From NCBI RefSeq assembly GCF_000002985.6, contig NC_003281.10:6758001-6822000 (forward strand): a stretch of 64,000 nt of DNA. Reading direction: 5' to 3'. A program made the position numbers and the translations under genes. Positions 15,401-27,400 of the stretch are shown in pieces (within the stretch, counting starts at the first letter, position 1; the number at the start of each line of letters is the position of its first letter). This DNA comes from Caenorhabditis elegans (Eukaryota > Nematoda > Chromadorea > Rhabditida > Rhabditidae). Under the pieces are notes generated by a model, which did not search any database, was not told the DNA's origin, and was given only the letters and a program-made list of their open reading frames with translations.

Positions 15401-18400
15401 AAGTACTAACTACCGACGCTTCTGGAAATTATATCTACCCGGTTGTAGGACCTGATGGGCTAATACTGCCGACGGATGCTACTGGAAAACCAATTTACCC
15501 AGTTCGAGGACCAGATGGAACTCCACTTCCAACTGATGCTTCTGGCGCTGTTATTGGACCTAATGGAGAACCGATCCCTACTGATGCAAGCGGAAAGCCT
15601 CTTTCTCAGGATGGATCTCCGCTTCCAACTGATGTTAATGGCAACTACATTATGTTACCATCCGATGAAGTTACCTCACAATCGCTTCCAACAGACGAGT
15701 CTGGAAATGTGATCTATCCAATTACAAAACCAGATGGAACTCCACTAGGTACCGATTCGAGTGGATCATTTATCACAGAAGACGGACAAATTATTGAAAA
15801 AGATGATGAAGGCAAGCCTATCGGACCAGATGGACAAATTCTCTCCACTGATGCTTCTGGAAACTACATCTATCCAGATGTTGGACCAGATGTACAAACT
15901 TTACCAACCGATGGTGACATGATCAGTGTACCAACGGTTGAAGCAACTGTTGAATTTACATCCGATAAAACTCCAGAAGTGATCCATTCGATTACAAAAC
16001 CAGACGGAACCCCTCTTTCAACCGATTCTACCGGAGAATTTGTGACTGAAGATGGACAAATAATTGAAAAGGATGATGAAGGAAAACCAATCGGTCCAGA
16101 TGGACAGGTAATACTTTTTGTGCTTTTACCTTGCGCATTTTACGTTTTAATTGCTTTATTCTGAAATTGCTCAAAATACTTTTGCCAAATCTTCCCTGAA
16201 CGGTAGAGTTGTGCCACTATTATAAGATTAAAAAGATTCAATTATGGTTTCATTTTCAGTCTCAAATTATTTCCATAAAATTTGCGATTCTTTGTCACTC
16301 AAAATATGAGGAATCGTATGAAAATTTCTTTATCACAACCCGTGTCTATTAGTCTAATTTTCAAAAGGTCCGTAAGAGTGTAAGTCTAATTTTCGAATGC
16401 CCCATTACTTTGAAAAATAGGCCTTTTTTTGTAGAAAATCTAACCTGAAATTTCAAAAGTAAAGGAAGACTAATAGCGGAAGTACGGCAGATGTTTTAAA
16501 AGTTCCAAAACATGCCTCAAAAAGTTTCTCAAAATGATAAAACTTATAATTTACCAATACGAGATAAAATCTTATAAAAACTAAAGACTTATTTCTTTTG
16601 AAACCTAACGTATTCACTTTTGAGTATTAAATTTTTCAAGGGCTGCAATCGTTCCTTACAAACAGTTGAAATAAACATTTCAGGTGCTTCCGACCGATGC
16701 TTCTGGAAACTACATCTACCCAGTTATTGGACTAGATGGACAAGCCCTGCCAACAGACAAATCTGGAAAGACTGTCTACCCAGTTCGAGGACCAAATGGA
16801 ACTCCGCTTCCAACTGATGCCTCTGGAGCTGTCATCGGACTTGATGGAGAACCAATTCCTACTGATGCAAGTGGAAAACCATTGTCAGCAGATGGATCTC
16901 CACTACCCACAGACGCTGTTGGAAATTATATTTTAGTTCCTTCAGATGACGGTGTTATAAGAACTCATCCAACTGATGAGTCTGGTAATACCATTTACCC
17001 GATCACTAAACCAGATGGAACACCACTTGCCACAGACTCAACTGGCGCATTTGTCACCGATGATGGACAAGTAATTGAAAAAGACGACGAAGGAAAACCA
17101 ATTGGACCTGATGGTCAAGTTCTACCAACAGATGCTTCTGGAAACTACATCTATCCAGTCACATCTTCCGATGGCCAAGTTCTTCCTACTGATGCTGAGA
17201 AGCCAGTTATTGTCGATCAAAGTGGTAAACCACTTCCTACTGATGCATCTGGAAACTACATTGATAACAATGGAAAACCAATTGTAATTGAAGGAGAAGA
17301 ACCAACTGGACCAGAAGATCAGAAATTGAGCAAGAATAAAAAAGGAGAATGGGTATATCCATTGGTTGATAAATTTGGAAAACCAGTTGAAACTGATGAT
17401 AATGATAAACCAGTGATAACAGTAGTTGATAACGATGGAAACGAATTATCAAAGAATGATGATGGAAATTGGATCGATTTATCAGGAAATGAAATTGATA
17501 CTGATGAACTAGGAAGACCACTTGATTCAGAAGGAAATCCGTATAAATTTGATGATAATGGACATGTTGTCATTGCTCCACAAATTGAAGAAGAAGAAGA
17601 AGCAACCCCAGCAATTCCATTTATTATTATTGATGGAGAACCAATTAATGAAGATGATGGAGTTTATACTGATAAGGATGGAAATGTTATTCCAACTAAC
17701 TCTGAAGGTAAACCAATTGATGAAAATGGACAAGTTCTTCCAAAGAATGAATATGGTGAATTTGTGAAACCGAAGGAAGCTGACACAACTCAATCTACCA
17801 TTGTATCTCCTGATGGATCTCCACTTCCAACTGATGCTTCTGGTGCAGCTATTGGACCAGATGGAGAACCTATTCCAACTGATTCTAGTGGAAGACCAAT
17901 TTCGAAGGATGGTTCGCCATTGCCAACTGACGCTTCTGGAAATTACATTCTTGTGCCATCAGGCGAAGGAGTTACGGATTCACTTCCAACAGACGAGGCC
18001 GGAAACATTATTTATCCAATCACTAAACCCGATGGAACATTACTTGCCACCGACTCTACAGGATCATTTGTGGCTGATGATGGACAAATCATTGAGAAAG
18101 ATGACGAAGGTAAACCGATTGGACCTGATGGACAGGTTCTCCCAACTGATGCTTCCGGAAACTACATCTACCCAGTTATTGGACCGGATGGACAAGCCTT
18201 GCCAACTGATGAATCTGGAAAGACTGTTTACCCAGTACGCGGACCAGATGGAACTCCGCTTCCAACTGATGCTTCTGGAGCTGTTATCGGGCCTGATGGA
18301 GAACCAATTCCTACTGACCCTAGTGGAAAACCATTGTCAGCAGATGGATCTCCACTTCCGACTGACATTAATGGAAACTATGTTCTCGTTCCATCTGACG

Positions 18401-21400
18401 AATCTGCAGCTAAAGTGCTTCCAACTGATGAATCTGGAAGTGTTGTTTATCCAATTACTAAACCTGACGGAACTCCACTTGGAACCGATGCTTCAGGATC
18501 TTTCGTTACAGACGATGGACAAGCTATTGGGAAAGATGACGAAGGAAAGCCGATTGGACCAGATGGACAGGTAATGTTGATACGAAAATAGTAGAAAATA
18601 GTGAAGGCACTTCTAATTATCATTTAGACCAGTTGTAGAGTCACCTTAATTATACATGCTTTTAAAGGTGGAGTAGCGCCAGTGGGTTAATTGTTAAAAC
18701 CTATTCCTTTAGTCCGTTCTAAAATGACCAAATTTCAAGATAAAACTTTTCCAAACATCATAATTTTGGAAGTCGACCAAAAATTTTTTTTTCGACATTT
18801 TTTATGTTTTAATTTTGTTTAAATTATTTGTATTAAAACATTGTAGGGGTCTAAACAAGCGACATTTCTTTACATTTCCTCAAAAGCTCGTTTTTTTTCA
18901 AAATTTTGGCACTTACCAAAACTTTGACCGTTAATTGTGAAAAATCTAAATTTTTTGGAGTGTTTTATTATGATATTCGGTTGTTTTGGATCCTTATAGG
19001 TGCACTTAGACAAAATCCTCACAGGCGCTACTTCACCTTTAACCTAATAAAAATTTATTTTTGACTAATTAAAAAAGGGGTTTATTATTTTTCTGCTTAT
19101 TAGAAAATACTCTTGGTTATCTGAGCAGCAAGTTATTTCCCTACCGGCCTTATTGCCGTCATTAATTCTTTATGTACAAAAATTACATAATCTATAAATT
19201 TGGTAGAATAGATAAAAAACAACTCTTGAAAAATAATGCCAGAGGCCGTATTGTCTGATTGGTTTGTTTTGCATATCAATTAGTATTTTAATTTAAAAAA
19301 AGTTCAATTAGAATCGTTTATAAAACTTGAAGAGTATTTTGTGAAAATATCAATATCTTCGCTCTCACTATTTCAGTACATCTATAAGACAAGGAAGCAA
19401 TGAAAAGCAACTTAAATAATATGACTTTTTAAATACCCAAAGACGTAGCAAATGAAAATTTGTAACATTATGACTTTCATTTCAGACTCTTCCAATCGAT
19501 GACTCTGGCAATTACATCTACCCAGTTGTTGGACCCGATGGACAAGCTCTACCAACAGACGAATCTGGAAAGACTGTCTACCCAGTACTCGGACCAGATG
19601 GAATTCCACTGCCAACGGATGCTTCTGGAGCTGTTATCGGACCTGATGGAGAAATAATTCCTACTGATGCAAGTGGAAAACCATTGTCAGCAGATGGATC
19701 TCCACTCCCGACTGACAATAATGGGAACTACGTGCTTGTGCCTGCTGATGAAGTCACGACTAAAGTACTACCAACAGATGATTCCGGAAATGTTGTTCAT
19801 CCAATCACAAGACCAGACGGAACTCCACTTGGAACCGATGCTTCAGGATCTTTCGTTACAGACGATGGACAAGCTATTGAGAAAGATGACGAAGGAAAGC
19901 CGATTGGACCTGATGGTCAGGTGCTTCCGACCGATGCTTCTGGAAACTACATCTACCCAGTTATTGGACCAGATGGACAAGCCCTGCCAACAGACAAATC
20001 TGGAAAGACTGTCTATCCAGTTCGAGGACCAGATGGAACTCCGCTTTCAACTGATGCCTCTGGAGCTCTCATCGGACTTGATGGAGAACCAATTCCTACT
20101 GATGCAAGTGGAAAACCATTGTCAGCAGATGGATCTCCACTACCCACAGACGCTGTTGGAAATTATATTTTAGTTCCTTCAGATGACGGTGTAATAAGAA
20201 CTCATCCAACTGATGAGTCTGGTAATACCATTTATCCGATCACTAAACCAGATGGAACACCACTTGCCACAGACTCAACTGGCGCATTTGTCACCGATGA
20301 TGGACAAGTAATTGAAAAAGACGACGAAGGAAAACCAATTGGACCTGATGGTCAAGTTCTACCAACAGATGCTTCTGGAAACTACATCTATCCAGTCACA
20401 TCTTCCGATGGCCAAGTTCTTCCTACTGATGCTGAGAAGCCAGTTATTGTCGATCAAAGTGGTAAACCACTTCCTACTGATGCATCTGGAAACTACATTG
20501 ATAACAATGGAAAACCAATTGTAATTGAAGGAGAAGAACCAACTGGACCAGAAGATCAGAAATTGAGCAAGAATGAAAAAGGAGAATGGGTATATCCATT
20601 GGTTGATAAATTTGGAAAACCAGTTGAAACTGATGATAATGATAAACCAGTGATAACAGTAGTTGATAACGATGGAAACGAATTATCAAAGAATGATGAT
20701 GGAAATTGGATCGATTTATCAGGAAATGAAATTGATACTGATGAACTAGGAAGACCACTTGATTCAGAAGGAAATCCGTATAAATTTGATGATAATGGAC
20801 ATGTTGTCATTGCTCCACAAATTGAAGAAGAAGAAGAAACAACCCCAGCAATTCCATTTATTATTATTGATGGAGAACCAATTAATGAAGATGATGGAGT
20901 TTATACTGATAAGGATGGAAATGTTATTCCAACTAACTCTGAAGGTAAACCAATTGATGAAAATGGACAAGTTCTTCCAAAGAATGAAGATGGTGAATTT
21001 GTGAAACCGAAGGAAGCTGACACAACTCAATCTACCATTGTATCTCCTGATGGATCTCCACTTCCAACTGATGCTTCTGGTGCAGCTATTGGACCAGATG
21101 GAGAACCTATTCCAACTGATTCTAGTGGAAGACCAATTTCGAAGGATGGTTCGCCATTGCCAACTGACGCTTCTGGAAATTACATTCTTGTGCCATCAGG
21201 CGAAGGAGTTACGGATTCACTTCCAACAGACGAGGCCGGAAACATTATTTATCCAATCACTAAACCCGATGGAACATTACTTGCCACCGACTCTACAGGA
21301 TCATTTGTGGCTGATGATGGACAAATCATTGAGAAAGATGACGAAGGTAAACCGATTGGACCTGATGGACAGGTTCTCCCAACTGATGCTTCCGGAAACT

Positions 21401-24400
21401 ACATCTACCCAGTTATTGGACCGGATGGACAAGCCTTGCCAACTGATGAATCTGGAAAGACTGTTTACCCAGTACGCGGACCAGATGGAACTCCGCTTCC
21501 AACTGATGCTTCTGGAGCTGTTATCGGGCCTGATGGAGAACCAATTCCTACTGACCCTAGTGGAAAACCATTGTCAGCAGATGGATCTAAACTTCCGACT
21601 GACATTAATGGAAACTATGTGCTTGTTCCTGCTGATGAAGTCACGACTAAAGTACTACCAACAGATGATTCCGGAAATGTTGTTCATCCAATCACAAGAC
21701 CAGACGGAACTCCACTTGGAACCGATGCTTCAGGATCATTTATCACTGAAGATGGACAGATTGTTGAAAAGAACGACGATGGAAAGCCGATTGGTCCAGA
21801 TGGACAGGTTAGTAATGTTTTACGAGAATTTTCAATACGTACCTATTTTTATTGAGAATATTCAATTGCCATTTCAATTTGAATATTTTGAAGTTTTGGG
21901 TTGGTAAGTAAAATTACACAACCCGAAGGATAAGGTTCAGAACTGTGATGTAAGAAATTTTTTAAAACGTTCAAAGTCAGAATTTAAACCAAAATGTGAA
22001 TGTTTTACTGCTTACTTGTTTGAGAATTCACTAAATTGCAACTAATGTGTAAATATAAAATTTTCATTTATTTTATTGCATTCACTGCACTTTACCATAA
22101 GTTAGATCGATCCTTCATATAATTTTAAATCTTTCAGGTACTTCCGACAGATTCTTCGGATAACTATATTTATCCATCTATTGGATCTGATGAACAAGCT
22201 ATGCCAACTGACACAACAGGAAGCGTGATTTATCCCCTAGTTAGCCCAGATGGTACTGTGATTGAAGGACCTCCCAAAGTAGCTAAACCTGTTGGTCCAG
22301 ACGGAAAAGTAGGCCAAATTCATTTTACAATAGAATATAAAATTTTTAAGGTACTTCCAACTGATGCTAGTGGACACTTCATTGGACCAGATGGTCCCAT
22401 ACCAACAGATTATGGAGTAACTTATTCTGATACTGTTACTACTCCTGATGGAATACCACTGTCCAATGATTCAACAGGAGCATTTATTACTGAGGATGGA
22501 ACTGTTATTGAGAACAACGAAGATGGAAAGCCAATTGGCCCGGACGGTCAAGTTCTTCCAACTGATGCTTATGGAAATTACATCTATCCAGCCATTGGAC
22601 CTGATGGACAGGCTCTACCAACAGACGAATCTGGAAATCCAGTCTATCCAGTTCGTGGACCAGACGGCACTCCACTTCCAACAGATGTTTCTGGAGCTGT
22701 TATCGGACCTGATGGAGAACCAATTCCTACTGATGCAAGTGGGAAACCATTGTCTGCCGATGGTGGTTCTCCTCTTCCAACGGACAATAATGGGAACTAT
22801 GTGCTTGTTCCTGCTGATGAAGTCACGACTAAAGTACTACCAACAGATGATTCCGGAAATGTTGTTCATCCAATCACAAGACCAGACGGAACTCCACTTG
22901 GAACCGATGCTTCAGGATCTTTTGTTAGAGACGATGGACAAGCTATTGAGAAAGATGACGAAGGAAAACCGATTGGACCTGATGGACAAGTTCTTCCAAC
23001 TGATGCTTCTGGAAACTACATCTACCCAGTTATTGGACCAGATGGACAAGCCCTGCCAACTGATGAATCTGGAAAGACTGTCTACCCAGTTCGAGGACCC
23101 GATGGAACTCCACTTCCAACTGATGCTTCTGGAGCTGTCATCGGACTTGATGGAGAACCAATTCCTACTGATGCAAGTGGAAAACCATTGTCAGCAGAAG
23201 GATCTCCTCTTCCAACGGACAATAATGGGAACTATGTGCTTGTTCCTGCTGATGAAGTCACGACTAAAGTACTACCAACAGATGATTCCGGAAATGTTGT
23301 TCATCCAATCACAAGACCAGACGGAACTCCACTTGGAACCGATGCTTCAGGATCTTTTGTTAGAGACGATGGACAAGCTATTGAGAAAGATGACGAAGGA
23401 AAACCGATTGGACCTGATGGACAAGTTCTTCCAACTGATGCTTCTGGAAACTACATCTACCCAGTTATTGGACCAGATGGACAAGCCCTGCCAACTGATG
23501 AATCTGGAAAGACTGTCTACCCAGTTCGAGGACCCGATGGAACTCCACTTCCAACTGATGCTTCTGGAGCTGTCATCGGACTTGATGGAGAACCAATTCC
23601 TACTGATGCAAGTGGAAAACCATTGTCAGCAGAAGGATCTCCTCTTCCAACGGACAATAATGGGAACTATGTGCTTGTTCCTGCTCATGAAGTCACGACT
23701 AAAGTACTACCAACAGATGATTCCGGAAATGTTGTTCATCCAATCACAAGACCAGACGGAACTCCACTTGGAACCGATGCTTCAGGATCTTTCGTTACAG
23801 ACGATGGACAAGCTATTGAGAAAGATGACGAAGGAAAGCCGATTGGACCTGATGGTCAGGTGCTTCCGACCGATGCTTCTGGAAACTACATCTATCCAGT
23901 CACATCTTCCGATGGCCAAGTTCTTCCTACTGATGCTGAGAAGCCAGTTATTGTCGATCAAAGTGGTAAACCACTTCCTACTGATGCATCTGGAAACTAC
24001 ATTGATAACAATGGAAAACCAATTGTAATTGAAGGAGAAGAACCAACTGGACCAGAAGATCAGAAATTGAGCAAGAATGAAAAAGGAGAATGGGTATATC
24101 CATTGGTTGATAAATTTGGAAAACCAGTTGAAACTGATGATAATGATAAACCAGTGATAACAGTAGTTGATAACGATGGAAACGAATTATCAAAGAATGA
24201 TGATGGAAATTGGATCGATTTATCAGGAAATGAAATTGATACTGATGAACTAGGAAGACCACTTGATTCAGAAGGAAATCCGTATAAATTTGATGATAAT
24301 GGACATGTTGTCATTGCTCCACAAATTGAAGAAGAAGAAGAAGCAACCCCAGCAATTCCATTTATTATTATTGATGGAGAACCAATTAATGAAGATGATG

Positions 24401-27400
24401 GAGTTTATACTGATAAGGATGGAAATGTTATTCCAACTAACTCTGAAGGTAAACCAATTGATGAAAATGGACAAGTTCTTCCAAAGAATGAAGATGGTGA
24501 ATTTGTGAAACCGAAGGAAGCTGACACAACTCAATCTACCATTGTATCTCCTGATGGATCTCCACTTCCAACTGATGCTTCTGGTGCAGCTATTGGACCA
24601 GATGGAGAACCTATTCCAACTGATTCTAATGGGCGACCTTTAGCTAAGGATGGATCACCTCTTCCAACAGATAACAATGGAAGGTATGTAATTCTACCTT
24701 CAGGCAGATATTCTGGAGATACTGAGACGACAGATGAGTCAGGAAACGTTATTTACCCAATCATCAATCCCGACGGAACACCATTGGGTACCGATTCCAC
24801 TGGAAACTATATTACCAGTATTGGAGATATCATTGAAAGAGATGACGAAGGAAAACCAATTGGACCAGACGGTCAAGTACTAACTACCGACGCTTCTGGA
24901 AATTATATCTACCCGGTTGTAGGACCTGATGGGCTAATACTGCCGACGGATGCTACTGGAAAACCAATTTACCCAGTTCGAGGACCAGATGGAACTCCAC
25001 TTCCAACTGATGCTTCTGGCGCTGTTATTGGACCTAATGGAGAACCGATCCCTACTGATGCAAGCGGAAAGCCTCTTTCTCAGGATGGATCTCCGCTTCC
25101 AACTGATGTTAATGGCAACTACATTATGTTACCATCCGATGAAGTTACCTCACAATCGCTTCCAACAGACGAGTCTGGAAATGTGATCTATCCAATTACA
25201 AAACCAGATGGAACTCCACTAGGTACCGATTCGAGTGGATCATTTATCACAGAAGACGGACAAATTATTGAAAAAGATGATGAAGGCAAGCCTATCGGAC
25301 CAGATGGACAAATTCTCTCCACTGATGCTTCTGGAAACTACATCTATCCAGATGTTGGACCAGATGTACAAACTTTACCAACCGATGGTGACATGATCAG
25401 TGTACCAACGGTTGAAGCAACTGTTGAATTTACATCCGATAAAACTCCAGAAGTGATCCATTCGATTACAAAACCAGACGGAACCCCTCTTTCAACCGAT
25501 TCTACCGGAGAATTTGTGACTGAAGATGGACAAATAATTGAAAAGGATGATGAAGGAAAACCAATCGGTCCAGATGGACAGGTAATACTTTTTGTGCTTT
25601 TACCTTGCGCATTTTACGTTTTAATTGCTTTATTCTGAAATTGCTCAAAATACTTTTGCCAAATCTTCCCTGAACGGTAGAGTTGTGCCACTATTATAAG
25701 ATTAAAAAGATTCAATTATGGTTTCATTTTCAGTCTCAAATTATTTCCATAAAATTTGCGATTCTTTGTCACTCAAAATATGAGGAATCGTATGAAAATT
25801 TCTTTATCACAACCCGTGTCTATTAGTCTAATTTTCAAAAGGTCCGTAAGAGTGTAAGTCTAATTTTCGAATGCCCCATTACTTTGAAAAATTGGCCTTT
25901 TTTTGTAGAAAATCTAACCTGAAATTTCAAAAGTAAAGGAAGACTAATAGCGGAAGTACGGCAGATGTTTTAAAAGTTCCAAAACATGCCTCAAAAAGTT
26001 TCTCAAAATGATAAAACTTATAATTTACCAATACGAGATAAAATCTTATAAAAACTAAAGACTTATTTCTTTTGAAACCTAACGTATTCACTTTTGAGTA
26101 TTAAATTTTTCAAGGGCTGCAATCGTTCCTTACAAACAGTTGAAATAAACATTTCAGGTGCTTCCAACCGATGCTTCTGGAAACTACATCTACCCAGTTA
26201 TTGGACTAGATGGACAAGCCCTGCCAACAGACAAATCTGGAAAGACTGTCTACCCAGTTCGAGGACCAAATGGAACTCCGCTTCCAACTGATGCCTCTGG
26301 AGCTGTCATCGGACTTGATGGAGAACCAATTCCTACTGATGCAAGTGGAAAACCATTGTCAGCAGATGGATCTCCACTACCCACAGACGCTGTTGGAAAT
26401 TATATTTTAGTTCCTTCAGATGACGGTGTTATAAGAACTCATCCAACTGATGAGTCTGGTAATACCATTTACCCGATCACTAAACCAGATGGAACACCAC
26501 TTGCCACAGACTCAACTGGCGCATTTGTCACCGATGATGGACAAGTAATTGAAAAAGACGACGAAGGAAAACCAATTGGACCTGATGGTCAAGTTCTACC
26601 AACAGATGCTTCTGGAAACTACATCTATCCAGTCACATCTTCCGATGGCCAAGTTCTTCCTACTGATGCTGAGAAGCCAGTTATTGTCGATCAAAGTGGT
26701 AAACCACTTCCTACTGATGCATCTGGAAACTACATTGATAACAATGGAAAACCAATTGTAATTGAAGGAGAAGAACCAACTGGACCAGAAGATCAGAAAT
26801 TGAGCAAGAATAAAAAAGGAGAATGGGTATATCCATTGGTTGATAAATTTGGAAAACCAGTTGAAACTGATGATAATGATAAACCAGTGATAACAGTAGT
26901 TGATAACGATGGAAACGAATTATCAAAGAATGATGATGGAAATTGGATCGATTTATCAGGAAATGAAATTGATACTGATGAACTAGGAAGACCACTTGAT
27001 TCAGAAGGAAATCCGTATAAATTTGATGATAATGGACATGTTGTCATTGCTCCACAAATTGAAGAAGAAGAAGAAGCAACCCCAGCAATTCCATTTATTA
27101 TTATTGATGGAGAACCAATTAATGAAGATGATGGAGTTTATACTGATAAGGATGGAAATGTTATTCCAACTAACTCTGAAGGTAAACCAATTGATGAAAA
27201 TGGACAAGTTCTTCCAAAGAATGAAGATGGTGAATTTGTGAAACCGAAGGAAGCTGACACAACTCAATCTACCATTGTATCTCCTGATGGATCTCCACTT
27301 CCAACTGATGCTTCTGGTGCAGCTATTGGACCAGATGGAGAACCTATTCCAACTGATTCTAGTGGAAGACCAATTTCGAAGGATGGTTCGCCATTGCCAA

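Larger units (their letters stand above)
14476..18473 (+). repeat. Large near-identical duplication, copy A
   Basis: 3,998 bp covering part of exon 14304-16107, the whole intron 16108-16683 and most of exon 16684-18570. It matches 23950-27947 at a constant offset of 9,474 bp. By eye I found six substitutions, among them 14605 A/G, 14869 A/G, 16419 A/T and 17752 T/G. Confidence 0.92.
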
